DNA of 64,000 bases from Betaproteobacteria bacterium (GTDB lineage: Bacteria; Pseudomonadota; Gammaproteobacteria; Burkholderiales; Casimicrobiaceae), in NCBI GenBank assembly GCA_013298765.1, contig JAAFJA010000004.1, positions 294,636 to 358,635 of the forward strand, given 5' to 3'. Of the stretch, positions 18,691 to 27,050 are shown piece by piece (position 1 is the stretch's first letter; the number at the start of each line of letters is the position of its first letter). The position numbers were made by a program, and so were the translations under genes. The notes below the pieces were generated by a model that was not told the DNA's origin, searched no databases, and saw nothing but the letters and a program-made list of their open reading frames with translations.

Positions 18691-18881
18691 TGCAGCGCTC
18701 CTCTTTCAGTCGCGGCGTCCAGCTTGGCGCGTGCTTTCTTGGCGCGACCTTCGTGCGCCTTTTTCCAGCGTGCTGCCAGCGTTTCTGCATAACAATTCAT
18801 GCAGCCGGGGCTGACGCGCGTGCATCCGGTGACAGGATTCCACGTCTTTAACGTCCATTCAATGGTTGAGTTCTGAGACAT
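18687..18881 (-). CDS. DUF5131 (phage Gp37/Gp68 family) protein, N-terminal cysteine-motif part
   Basis: 64 aa. [20 protein letters not shown] followed by [13 protein letters not shown] is the classic start of Gp37/Gp68-family proteins and includes the Cys-x-x-Cys-Tyr-Ala-Glu motif. A Lys/Ala-rich helix follows and the frame stops, overlapping the start of the C-terminal part by four bases. Together the two ORFs cover the whole family with roughly 60 extra residues at the junction. Confidence 0.8.
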   Translation of the reverse strand: MSQNSTIEWTLKTWNPVTGCTRVSPGCMNCYAETLAARWKKAHEGRAKKARAKLDAATERGALQ

Positions 18882-18891
18882 ACTTTGCTCC

Positions 18892-19320
18892 TTATGCCGC
18901 TACGCGCGCCGAAGCCGCCGATGGTTTAACGAAGGGCATCACTTGTCCAATGACGAACATGCGTGCGCCAGTGGTGCGCTCAACGACTTCGAATGACTGC
19001 TCATCGGTGCTTGAAACGCGGTAGCCGGGCGTCATATCCGTCAGCAGTTTGAGCGAACGCACGTTGCCGCGATGGTCGGTTTGTTGCGACAGCGTGAAGA
19101 TCGCGCCCTTCAGCAAGAACCGCTTGTCCGCGATCAGCAAACGAAAGCTGCCGTTGCCGTGGCGACCGCAATACTCGATGTGCAGCGGTGCGGGTGTTGG
19201 CTCGACAATATGCAAAATTGCGCTTGTAGGACTAGCACTATTGGTTTTCGGGTCTGCTTTGGCGCGAAAAATCAGAGTGCGCTTTTTTGCGACGACGATT
19301 GGGGTAGCGACGCTATTCAT
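18892..19320 (-). CDS. Hypothetical protein of the phage-like block
   Basis: 142 aa, not recognised. It has beta-rich segments ([53 protein letters not shown]) and no signal peptide or membrane segment. Its start overlaps the end of the AlpA gene by 8 nt and it ends 10 nt before the DUF5131 pair, so it is part of one operon with them. Function unknown. Confidence 0.7.
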   Translation of the reverse strand: MNSVATPIVVAKKRTLIFRAKADPKTNSASPTSAILHIVEPTPAPLHIEYCGRHGNGSFRLLIADKRFLLKGAIFTLSQQTDHRGNVRSLKLLTDMTPGYRVSSTDEQSFEVVERTTGARMFVIGQVMPFVKPSAASARVAA

Positions 19321-19540
19321 TTACCGCTCCTTGTTTGACCTCTGCATCACGAGCGGCGATCAAGCCGTCGATGTAGTCGTCGATCTCTGATTCCACCCAT
19401 GCGACACCGCGCACGCCGGTTTTTACGGGACGAGGGAATTTGCCGGAGGCCATCTTTTCATAGATAGCGGTCGTGCCCTCGGATGTTTTTGACTTCACTG
19501 CTTTAATGCGCAGCAGCCGTTTGCTCTGAATACGATTCAT
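19313..19540 (-). CDS. alpA: AlpA-family transcriptional regulator
   Basis: 75-aa excisionase-like winged HTH protein. It shows LLRIKAVKSKT, AIYEKMASGKFPRPVK and GVAWVESEIDDYIDGLI, the AlpA pattern. AlpA/Vis proteins control integrase and late functions in P4-like satellites. I chose the ATG at 19540 because GAGGA lies 5 nt before it; a GTG at 19552 is in frame. It heads the operon running through the unknown gene, the DUF5131 pair and probably the primase, and so is the likely regulator of the element. Confidence 0.85.
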   Translation of the reverse strand: MNRIQSKRLLRIKAVKSKTSEGTTAIYEKMASGKFPRPVKTGVRGVAWVESEIDDYIDGLIAARDAEVKQGAVNE

Positions 19541-19655
19541 TTCATTCCTCACAAATAGTTACGTTGAAACCGGTCTTGCGCAAAACCTGTTGTAAATATC
19601 TTTGAGGAATTGACTGAACTGCGTCGCTTACGAATGTTCCAGACGCACTACGAAA

Positions 19656-19693
19656 AATGCCGCACTACTCTTCATAGTGCGGCATTCGTTTTT
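19656..19693. terminator. Bidirectional intrinsic terminator
   Basis: The perfect 12-bp stem AATGCCGCACTA/TAGTGCGGCATT has a 7-nt loop, with T-runs on both sides according to strand. It lies downstream of the 252-aa gene on the minus strand and upstream of alpA. It occupies most of the 240-bp gap between the two genes, the rest of which should hold the alpA promoter. Confidence 0.85.
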
Positions 19694-19779
19694 CTTAAAA
19701 CGGTGCTGTTGTTTTCGTGACAGTTAGGGCGATTTTCTCAACAGCGAGAATGGTTTTCTCAATCGTCGCAGCGCGATAT

Positions 19780-20538
19780 TTAAGCGCGATTCCTCTTCGC
19801 TCTGTCAAACGCGGTGCGTGCTGTGTTGAGCAGTCTGTCTATATTCGACTTCTTGAAACCGCGATCACGCTCGACGTAGTTTTCTAAAGCGTCAATCGTG
19901 AGTTCAGTGAGCGCGCTGACATTGAGCCTTTTATCGTGGCCTATCAAAAGCCTGCGCGGCTTTTTAGCGTCGACAGCTTGCCCGTCGATACTCGGTAATT
20001 CATCCCTCACTAATGCTTCGCCCCTTGAGACACGTTCCAACATGTCAAGCAACGATCCCATAACGATAATTTGTGTCTCTTCTAGTAGCTCGTCGTCTAC
20101 CTCGTCAACCAACTGGGGTGATGGCCGCTCCCACGACGACGATTGCGACTCACTTTGCTCGTACTGTGCAACGTCGCACCAGCGCATTTCTTTCGTGAAA
20201 TTCACGAAGTTGTCCCAAGTCACGTACTTGTTTCTGGTCTCTTCGCCTTGTTTCTCGTGTTCGACTGCGCTCAGAAATTTGTGATGCCCGTACTGCATTT
20301 CGAGCACACCTTTTCGGCGACGGTACTCGTTGTAGTCAGTCGGATTGCTGGCCTCCAGCACTTCACGATTTGCGACTGTAGGTTCATAGTTCAGCGACAG
20401 CATTGCTGCTTGCCAGAGCCTCACAAAGCCACGTTCTCGCCGATGCTCCCAGTTAGCATTTTGCGGCTTTGATACATCGGTCTTTTGTGTTGTTTCTGTC
20501 TCTTGTGGTGCGTCGTCTTTGGGGGCTGCTTCTGCCAT
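19780..20538 (-). CDS. Hypothetical protein between integrase and AlpA
   Basis: 252 aa, unrecognised. It is hydrophilic. The first 30 residues are Glu/Thr/Lys-rich and likely disordered, the middle has aromatic-rich segments (YVTWDNFVNFTKEMRWCDV), and there is a basic C-terminal helix (IDRLLNTARTAFDRAKRNRA) that could bind nucleic acid. It follows the integrase gene by 43 nt and ends at a strong terminator, so integrase and this gene may form one transcript. Function unknown. Confidence 0.7.
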   Translation of the reverse strand: MAEAAPKDDAPQETETTQKTDVSKPQNANWEHRRERGFVRLWQAAMLSLNYEPTVANREVLEASNPTDYNEYRRRKGVLEMQYGHHKFLSAVEHEKQGEETRNKYVTWDNFVNFTKEMRWCDVAQYEQSESQSSSWERPSPQLVDEVDDELLEETQIIVMGSLLDMLERVSRGEALVRDELPSIDGQAVDAKKPRRLLIGHDKRLNVSALTELTIDALENYVERDRGFKKSNIDRLLNTARTAFDRAKRNRA

Positions 20539-20581
20539 AGTCGATGATCGTATTGAGATGAAGGTAGTGGGCGTGATTGTG

Positions 20582-22000
20582 TCAGTTCAGTTTGTACTTT
20601 TTCAAGTCACCCGATTCAAGCGTGCGGTGCAGAGCTTCTAAGGCCGCTAGCTTCTCGGGCAAGAAGTCGTTGCCGTCGTAGTGACGCTTTTGAACCCCCG
20701 AGATGCCGTGCGATTGAAGATGCCCGCGCACCTCTAGACTTACACCAGCCTTAGACAGCAGCGTCTCCACGCCCGAGCGAATACGCTTGGCTTGGAAATC
20801 GGGGATTGTTTCAATCGCCGATAGGGTCGCACCGTTTCTGGCCTCGGCTTCCACTGCCTCCACAACGCCGACCGCCCATTTACTCAGGGTGGTCGCCGTG
20901 ACATGCGTAGTCCCGCCATTAGTAGACAACGCATAGTCGCCGGTGGGCTTGCAGGCACGAAGCGCAGCCTGAGCGGCAGGTGTCAGCGGTACGACGTGCT
21001 CGCGTGGCGCTTTGCCGGGTCGTCCTTTGCTGTCGATGATGGTGAACGTCGAATAGTCACGGGCAATGTCACGGGTTTTAAGTTTGACCAGTTGTTCGAT
21101 GCGCTGTCCGCCCGTCAGCAAATGAAGCTGTAGGACTGCACCGCGAAAGTCATCCAGCGACTCAATCATTCGCCAGTATCGGCAAAGCTCCTCGACCAAC
21201 AACGGGTTCTTGTCGGGCTTGTTCGCTGATTCGTCGGGCTCAGTGTCTTCAACCGGATTGTCGCGTACACCGTAGGCTTTGAAGCGTTCGGGAATACTGC
21301 CTTTGGTGCGTGACTTCTTTGCCGTTTGGTAGGCCGCGCGTAAGTAGCTGCGCAGCTTGTTGGCAGTACGGCCTTTGCCCAACTGGATGACCGCACGCAC
21401 CATGTCGGTCACGTTGTCCGTGGTGATTTCTAAGGCGGACAGGCTGGCTTTCTCGGGCCAGCGCTCCAGCACATGCAGTCGAAAAATCGAGCGCACGTCT
21501 CGGTGCGAACTGCGACCCAGCCTCTCCAGTTCATTAGCGTAGTCTTCGAGCAGGCGTGCCAACGTGAACTTTTCCGCGCGCTCTTGCGCTGCACGTTGTG
21601 CCTCTGTTTCGGCGCGTTTTGCTTCGTCCTCAGCAAGTTTGCGCTTGATAACCCCGGGGTAGCCGCCGATGTCGCGGTTTTCGTAATGGACATTACCGTG
21701 TTCTTCTGCCGCGCTGATTGCACCAGCAATGGAAATGCCACGTGCAGTTTTGTTTCGAGACTTGGGCGAGGCCAGTGGATCGTAGAGACCAACGTCAACT
21801 CGTCCGCTTTTGCTTCCAATGTTCCAGCGCCAATAGAAGTTAATTGCGCCGTTACTTTGCTTGCGCGCTTGTAGCGCACCACTTGGCTCGATCTTCTGTA
21901 AGGTGACGAACGAACCGGCTTCGAGTTGATTGAGTTGTTGTCCGACAGTAAGAGAATTTTTTGGCAAGCTGACCTCGATGCGTCGAGAATTTGAAAACAC
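20582..22000 (-). CDS. int: Tyrosine integrase adjacent to the tRNA-Lys attachment site
   Basis: 472-aa phage-type integrase. It has an N-terminal arm-binding-like region, a long Ala/Glu/Arg-rich helix near residues 130-155, a core-binding domain, and a C-terminal catalytic domain with LLTGGQRIEQLVKLKTRDI (first Arg), ARSKG-type strand residues, FQAKRIRSGVETLL (Arg box, with Lys in place of the usual His), GHLQSHG (His) and KRHYDGND (nucleophile Tyr). The start codon faces the tRNA fragment 137 bp away, so this is the enzyme that most plausibly inserted the island into tRNA-Lys. Confidence 0.92.
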   Translation of the reverse strand: MFSNSRRIEVSLPKNSLTVGQQLNQLEAGSFVTLQKIEPSGALQARKQSNGAINFYWRWNIGSKSGRVDVGLYDPLASPKSRNKTARGISIAGAISAAEEHGNVHYENRDIGGYPGVIKRKLAEDEAKRAETEAQRAAQERAEKFTLARLLEDYANELERLGRSSHRDVRSIFRLHVLERWPEKASLSALEITTDNVTDMVRAVIQLGKGRTANKLRSYLRAAYQTAKKSRTKGSIPERFKAYGVRDNPVEDTEPDESANKPDKNPLLVEELCRYWRMIESLDDFRGAVLQLHLLTGGQRIEQLVKLKTRDIARDYSTFTIIDSKGRPGKAPREHVVPLTPAAQAALRACKPTGDYALSTNGGTTHVTATTLSKWAVGVVEAVEAEARNGATLSAIETIPDFQAKRIRSGVETLLSKAGVSLEVRGHLQSHGISGVQKRHYDGNDFLPEKLAALEALHRTLESGDLKKYKLN

Positions 22001-22136
22001 TACGTTGCCAGTATGTTGCCAGAATTTAAGTTGATGGTGGCGAAGGAATGCGAATGACTGCGAAACATAAAGTGAACGTTTTCAATGATTTACACAAAAT
22101 ACAAACACCATAGTCATTCGCAGAAAAGCGAATAAT

Positions 22137-22185
22137 CGGACTTTTAATCCGTTGGTCGGCGGTTCGAGCCCGCCACGTCCTACCA
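22137..22185 (+). pseudogene. 3' fragment of tRNA-Lys(UUU), attachment-site remnant
   Basis: The sequence starts inside the anticodon stem (CGGACTTTTAATCCG, anticodon TTT) and continues through the variable loop, a perfect T stem-loop (GGCGG TTCGAGC CCGCC), the 3' acceptor strand and an encoded CCA. The D arm and 5' acceptor strand are absent; the preceding bases do not fit a tRNA. This is the displaced 3' end left when an element inserts into a tRNA gene and restores it with its own copy. The intact tRNA-Lys should lie left of this window. Confidence 0.9.
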
Positions 22186-22216
22186 AGAATTACTCAATAA
22201 AAATAACAGCCTAGCA

Positions 22217-22248
22217 AGCCTCGTCGAGAAATCGGCGGGGCTTTTTTG
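22217..22248 (+). terminator. Terminator of the original tRNA-Lys transcript
   Basis: A 12-bp stem (AAGCCTCGTCGA paired with TCGGCGGGGCTT, including G-T pairs) is closed by a GAAA tetraloop and followed by a T run. It lies 31 nt after the tRNA CCA end, so it is chromosomal sequence just outside the island. Confidence 0.88.
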
Positions 22249-22712
22249 TTGGCGATTACTCCTCACTGATCGGGCTGCAGCGTACGCAGGTTCGGATTTG
22301 GTAACGCTCTCCGGGGGGCGCACCGCGCTCGCTGTCAAACCGACGCTCATATCGATCAGTTTGACGCACTTGCCCCGCCGAAATGACTCGCGCGAACCAT
22401 CACGTTCACATCGCTTCGCTATACTGAATTCACTAAATTCGTTGCGGGGAACGAATGAATACTGAGGCGGCTACCGCCCATTTCGACTAGTTGCTCTCGA
22501 ACCGCGCTTTTTCCCGAACGCTTACGAGTGCGTCGGAGTGACCTGCGCTGGGCGGCCTTGCGTCGTCAGGCGCTAAGCCGCTCACTACAAAAGCGCGGCA
22601 AGTTTACAGAAACATGCAAAAGCGTATTCCACAGCTTGTTTCCGTGAAGTTCACGCTGCGAACCGCGAAATCACATCGCGCTCATTCGGCCGCGATTTAA
22701 TTAAGAGGGGTT
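22249..22712. other. Intergenic region right of the island
   Basis: About 460 bp without a recognisable gene. Short inverted segments are present (for example GAGGCGGCTACCGCC) and it should hold the promoter of the membrane-protein gene at its right end. I see no tRNA or strong repeat. Confidence 0.5.
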
Positions 22713-23090
22713 ATGGATTCTGCAAGAGTGATGGTGTTGGGAGTGATCCTTGTGATGGCGTTACCTGCAATATTGCCGTGGCTCTTTGTGGTGTATCGCG
22801 TCGGGCGTGGCTGGAAAAAGTGCTATGCACGCGAAGCACTTCCGCGGTGGTTCCTTGTGTGGACTGTAATCGGGGTGCTGCTCGCCATTCCAATGCTTAT
22901 TTATCTAGTATCGGTGGGGTTGGAGCTCTACATGGGATTGACGTGCCAGTCGGCTGACTGTGCGGGCATCGGGATGCTCACCTTCTTCGTTTCCTGGCCC
23001 GCCTACCTCGCCGCATTTTTGACGCTGCTTCTTTACTGGCTCTTCTTTCGCAGAAGGCTTTTGGCTAGCACGAATACTTCCTCACAATAG
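22713..23090 (+). CDS. Small integral membrane protein, unknown function
   Basis: 125 aa with three predicted membrane segments: about residues 5-25 (VLGVILVMALPAILPWLFVV), 45-68 (WTVIGVLLAIPMLIYLVSV) and 88-112 (LTFFVSWPAYLAAFLTLLLY). A basic loop lies between the first two, and two Cys sit in TCQSADCAG on the non-basic side. GAGGGG precedes the ATG. It is monocistronic and I do not recognise the family. Confidence 0.65.
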   Translation: MDSARVMVLGVILVMALPAILPWLFVVYRVGRGWKKCYAREALPRWFLVWTVIGVLLAIPMLIYLVSVGLELYMGLTCQSADCAGIGMLTFFVSWPAYLAAFLTLLLYWLFFRRRLLASTNTSSQ

Positions 23091-23252
23091 AGTCGCTGCG
23101 GCGAACGCCGCTTACAAGGCAGTTTTTTGCGCATCGCGTTTCTGTCAAGCGCCCTAGTGAAGGCTGGGCCAGTGAATCAACCGCACGCACTCCAGTTAAA
23201 CAGAGCGCGCGAGCGAATCGGCTGACCCATGGACTTTCGAGTGGCAGCCCGC

Positions 23253-25175
23253 TTACGTTCCGATAACGCCGCCGTCTTTCTTCTGAATGACCACGGTGGC
23301 TGAGCGCGGCCTTCCTGCGCTAGCACCATCTGGCCACTTTGAGAAGCGCGTGGGTTGCGCGGGATCGCTGCGCTCGCTCGGCGTTTCACCAGGGTGCTGA
23401 ATATTGACAAACATGGTTTTGCCATCAGGCGTAAACGCGCAACCCGTCACTTCGCAGTTCATCGGACCCACTAAGAAGCGGCGCATTTCGCCTGTCGCTA
23501 AATCGCACGCGAGCATTTGATTGCCGCCCACGTTTGCGAACTCGCCTTTGCCCATTTCTGCGGCGGCTGCATCGGTTTGAATCCAGAGGATGCCGCGCTC
23601 GTCGAGCGTGATGCCATCGGGGCAGGCGAACAGATCGCCTTTGATATTACCCTTCGCGGAGACGCGTTCATTTTTTGGGTCTCCCGCGAGCACGAGATGA
23701 TTCCACGTGAACGTAAGCCCATCAAAGTCACGCTCCTCTTTCCATTTGATGACGTGGCCCATCATGTTGCGGTCGCGAGGATTCGCCGCGTCCACGCCAG
23801 GATTGCCGTCGGTGCCGCGCGCACTGTTGTTGGTGAGGGTGCAATAGACCTCGCCGCGCGCTTGATCAATCGCGATCCATTCAGGACGATCCATCTTTGT
23901 GCCGCCGAGTAAATCACTCGCCTGACGCGCTTTGATGACGCAGTCACCGGTATTCGAGAAGCCCGCCGATGCAGTGAGCGGACCCTGTCCTGCAACGAGC
24001 GGCAGCCACGTGCCGCGTCCGTTCGCATCGAAGCGTGCAACATAAAGCGTGCCGTGATCCAAGAGTTCACGATTGGCCTGCGCTTTGGTGAGGCCGTTCC
24101 CCGCTTCACGAATCTTGTCGCGACTGACAAATTTGTAGATGTACTCGAAACGAGAATCTTCGCCGGAATACACAACCGCGCGGTTGTCTTTCGTTATCGC
24201 AACCCACGCGCCTTCATGCGCCGCGCGTCCGAGCGCGGTGCGTTTCACCGGCATCGATTCCGGGTCCATCGGATCGACTTCCACGACCCAACCGAAGCGA
24301 TTCATTTCGTTGGGATGTTTGATCGCGTCGAATCGCTCATCGAATTCAGGCCAACGGAAGAACGCGCCGCGATTGAGTCCCCAGCGCTTCGCATGTGGAT
24401 CGGTGATGTTCTCGCCGCCCGCGAAATAGAAGCGAAAATTTTCTTCGCCGGAAAGATAGGTACCCCAAGGCGTCATGCCAGCGGCGCAGTTGTTAATCGT
24501 TCCGAGCACTGTCGTACCGCTGGGATCAGCGGCGGTTTTCATCATTGCGTGACCGGCGCCCGGGCCACCAATTTTCATGGGCGTCGTCGCCGTGATTCGT
24601 CGCGCGAAGCGAGATGGGCGCAGGGCGTCCCATTTGCCGTTTTTCTCCGCGATTTCGATCACTGAAATACCGTGCGACGCCTGGCTCTTTTTCACTTTCT
24701 CTGCCGACCAATTTTGCATGCCGTCGGTGTGGAGCAGTCCATCGTCCACGTATTCATGGTTCTGCACGAGCAACCCACGCTTGCTTCCGTCGATCGGGAA
24801 ATAGTGAATTGCATCGTGATGCATGCCCATTTGCAGCGCTTGCTCGGCGGCGGTGTTGCTCGCATCGGGCTTCCACGCGGGCATGCCTGCGAGCGAGCCA
24901 ATCGGTTCGCCCCACGGCACAAACGGTATGGCGGTGTAGCCCTCAGGAACAGTTAAAGTATCTGCAATGGCAGCAGCAATGGGCTTGAAGCCAATCCGAA
25001 CGCTGTTAGACACTTTTGCACCCGACGCGCAGCCGACGAGCCCGCCAAACGCGGCGGCGAACACGGCGCCCGCGCCACCCTTGAGAATCGTTCGTCGATC
25101 AAGCGCGAGCGAATGCGGCAACACCTCGCCCGCTTGATCGTTGGAGATTTCAGTACCGTCAAAGCCCTTGCCCAT
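23253..25175 (-). CDS. phoX: PhoX-family (DUF839) alkaline phosphatase-like protein
   Basis: 640 aa from the ATG at 25175, which has AAAGGAGG upstream; the longer frame is rejected. A twin-arginine signal (DRRTILKGGAG) precedes a hydrophobic stretch ending LVGCASG, so it is probably exported folded by Tat and may be lipid-anchored at that Cys. Family motifs run in order: TPWGTYLSGEENF, FACPDGITLDERGILWIQTD, and NCEVTGCAFTPDGKTMF followed by VNIQHPGE. PhoX enzymes are calcium/iron-dependent periplasmic phosphomonoesterases that release phosphate from organic esters. No Pho box was identified. DUF839 proteins vary in substrate, so the phosphatase activity is inferred from family. Confidence 0.88.
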   Translation of the reverse strand: MGKGFDGTEISNDQAGEVLPHSLALDRRTILKGGAGAVFAAAFGGLVGCASGAKVSNSVRIGFKPIAAAIADTLTVPEGYTAIPFVPWGEPIGSLAGMPAWKPDASNTAAEQALQMGMHHDAIHYFPIDGSKRGLLVQNHEYVDDGLLHTDGMQNWSAEKVKKSQASHGISVIEIAEKNGKWDALRPSRFARRITATTPMKIGGPGAGHAMMKTAADPSGTTVLGTINNCAAGMTPWGTYLSGEENFRFYFAGGENITDPHAKRWGLNRGAFFRWPEFDERFDAIKHPNEMNRFGWVVEVDPMDPESMPVKRTALGRAAHEGAWVAITKDNRAVVYSGEDSRFEYIYKFVSRDKIREAGNGLTKAQANRELLDHGTLYVARFDANGRGTWLPLVAGQGPLTASAGFSNTGDCVIKARQASDLLGGTKMDRPEWIAIDQARGEVYCTLTNNSARGTDGNPGVDAANPRDRNMMGHVIKWKEERDFDGLTFTWNHLVLAGDPKNERVSAKGNIKGDLFACPDGITLDERGILWIQTDAAAAEMGKGEFANVGGNQMLACDLATGEMRRFLVGPMNCEVTGCAFTPDGKTMFVNIQHPGETPSERSDPAQPTRFSKWPDGASAGRPRSATVVIQKKDGGVIGT

Positions 25176-25235
25176 TTGAGTTCCTCCTTTAGATGTCGAA
25201 TCGCACGACCACAATTTAGCGCCGCGTGCGCCACG

Positions 25236-25697
25236 CTATGCCGTGCGCTCACCTGGCCCCATTTTCGGTCGTGGCTTAGGTCCGCAGTTCTCCCGCTTCA
25301 GAACGCGCTCATTGCCTGCGAGCCTTTCTAGAGACTCCCAGCATGCCTCCGACGTCTGAAATCGGGTGGCCATTGGTGCGTTATACGCAAGCCCTCCGGG
25401 CACCACCCGCTCGAAACTAGATACGTAACTGAAAGGCAACTGTTCAGCCGGCGCTGGCACGCCCGCGCAGCGATAGCGACCGGACGACGATTTGGTGATT
25501 TCCAGTTCGCGATTATTGTTGGCAACATTCACATCGCAACTCACCGAACCAGCGCCGACCGCGTGTTCCCAGATGACTTCGCCATCAAGAACAAACTGCA
25601 TGTACTGCGTCAAACCCGGTATTCCCCGCTCCAATGTCGCGCAGCCGTTCGCGGCAATACATACGAGAGCTACTGCAAAGAATCGGCCTATGGACAT
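25236..25697 (-). CDS. Putative lipoprotein, unknown function
   Basis: 153 aa. The N-terminal signal FFAVALVCIAANGC ends in a lipobox-like AANGC, followed by ATLERG. The mature part has three further Cys (SVSCDV, YRCAGV, SEACWE) that could form disulfides. No family is recognised. It lies between rpoH and phoX on the same strand but is separated from rpoH by a terminator. Confidence 0.65.
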   Translation of the reverse strand: MSIGRFFAVALVCIAANGCATLERGIPGLTQYMQFVLDGEVIWEHAVGAGSVSCDVNVANNNRELEITKSSSGRYRCAGVPAPAEQLPFSYVSSFERVVPGGLAYNAPMATRFQTSEACWESLERLAGNERVLKRENCGPKPRPKMGPGERTA

Positions 25698-25754
25698 CGA
25701 TTAACTTTTCCGTGAAGCAATTTGCACTGATCGTAGCGTATGACACCGACCAAT

Positions 25755-25780
25755 AAAAAACCCGGCGCATGGCCGGGTTT
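25755..25780 (-). terminator. Intrinsic terminator of rpoH
   Basis: The stem AAACCCGGC/GCCGGGTTT has a 5-nt loop and runs into a T-run on the minus strand, 26 nt past the rpoH stop. Confidence 0.9.
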
Positions 25781-25805
25781 CGAATTGCGACACGAGTTAG
25801 GACCG

Positions 25806-26666
25806 TTACGCCTCAATCTCCACGCGCATTTGCTTCATCGCTTTCACTTCGATTTGACGAATCCGCTCGGCGGAGACGCCGTACTTGTCGGCAAGCACTT
25901 GCAGCGTTTCTTCCTGATCTTCGGCGAGCCAGCGACGCGTGATGATGTCGCGCGAGCGTTCATCGAGTTTGGTCAGCGCGCGTTTCAAGCCTTCGCTGTG
26001 CACGCGCGAAACCTGTTCGGCTTCGATCACATTCGCAGGATCTGAGTTGTCATCAGCGCGCAGGTAGGCAATCGGCGAGATGGCTTCGCTTTCGGAGTCA
26101 TCAGGCGTGCCGTCCATTGCAATGTCGCGGCCGTTGAGGCGCATGTTCATTTCGAACACTTCCTCCGGCTTCACGTTCAACTCTTTGGCGATTCGCTTCG
26201 CTTCGGCTTGGGTGAGCGCGTGCTCGCCCGAGCGCATTGCGCGCAAGTTGAAGAACAGTTTGCGCTGAGCCTTGGTCGTTGCGACCTTGACCATACGCCA
26301 GTTCTTCAAAATGTATTCGTGAATTTCGGCGCGAATCCAGTGCAGCGCGAAGGACACAAGGCGCACGCCCCGTTCCGGATCAAAACGCTTCACGGCTTTC
26401 ATCAGGCCGACGTTACCTTCTTGCACGAGATCGCTCTGCGGTAAGCCATAGCCCATGTAGTTGCGGCTAACGGAGACGACCAAGCGCAGGTGAGACATCA
26501 CCAATGAGCGCGCCGCTTCGAGATCGTTCATGTATTTGAGGCGCAGCCCCAATTCGAATTCCTGCTCTGCCGTGAGCAGCGGGTATTTGTTGACCGCGGT
26601 GACGTACTGGTCAATCGTGCCTAACGACGATGGAACGGGAAAATTCAAGGTGGCGGTCGGGTTCAT
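25806..26666 (-). CDS. rpoH: RNA polymerase heat-shock sigma factor RpoH (sigma-32)
   Basis: 286 aa from the ATG at 26666, which has GGAGA upstream; the upstream in-frame start lacks this. It directs RNA polymerase to heat-shock promoters. Region 2 is clear (HLRLVVSVSRNYMGYGLPQSDLVQ and NVGLMKAVKRFDPERGVRLVSFALHWIR). The diagnostic RpoH box QRKLFFNLR follows, and region 4 ends with LADKYGVSAERIRQIEVKAM. The length equals the usual 280-290. A CIRCE operator sits about 200 bp upstream, implying HrcA control of the sigma factor itself, and a terminator follows. The 5' leader has G+C-rich hairpins that could act as a temperature-sensitive structure, as in enteric rpoH; that is not shown here. Confidence 0.97.
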   Translation of the reverse strand: MNPTATLNFPVPSSLGTIDQYVTAVNKYPLLTAEQEFELGLRLKYMNDLEAARSLVMSHLRLVVSVSRNYMGYGLPQSDLVQEGNVGLMKAVKRFDPERGVRLVSFALHWIRAEIHEYILKNWRMVKVATTKAQRKLFFNLRAMRSGEHALTQAEAKRIAKELNVKPEEVFEMNMRLNGRDIAMDGTPDDSESEAISPIAYLRADDNSDPANVIEAEQVSRVHSEGLKRALTKLDERSRDIITRRWLAEDQEETLQVLADKYGVSAERIRQIEVKAMKQMRVEIEA

Positions 26667-27050
26667 TTCTTCAAATCTCCAATCAGCATTGCAGCGAATC
26701 ATTGTGCGTCGCAGCGCGCCGTGCCGACTTGATACGCATCAGCATCTCAAATCGCTGTCCCCACGAGGGGGCGGGAGGTTGCGACACCGATCGGTCGCGT
26801 CCCCGCCAGAGCCGCTCCAACCGGAACGACTCAAGTGCATCAGGTGGTTGATTGCTCACCAATTTAGCACTCACCGCATGAGAGTGCTAATTATTGCAAA
26901 AAGTTCCCGACTTTTTTACTCAGGCTTACGACAGCCCTAACAGCCAGACCACGCTAAGCCCGTATTAATTGGGGCTAACAGTTATTATTTACCATAGTTG
27001 ACTAGAGACTAAATAATCCGTTTGCCCTACTATATTGGAACTTCACGGAT
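26667..27050. other. rpoH leader and promoter region
   Basis: The minus-strand leader of about 200 nt includes a CCCC/GGGG hairpin (around 26758-26770). The CIRCE site lies at its upstream end. Beyond that is an A/T-rich tract with a GGGGCTAA motif near 26967 and the 3' end of the Hsp70-family gene. No gene is seen. Confidence 0.55.
26864..26890. promoter_or_regulatory. CIRCE operator (HrcA binding site) upstream of rpoH
   Basis: A perfect TTAGCACTC-N9-GAGTGCTAA inverted repeat, identical to the CIRCE consensus. HrcA represses genes carrying this site. Its position fits the start region of the rpoH transcript. Confidence 0.93.

Noticed and set aside
22090-22185. Complete tRNA-Lys gene
   Set aside because: The 48 bases upstream cannot form the D arm or pair with the acceptor strand; only the 3' half is present.
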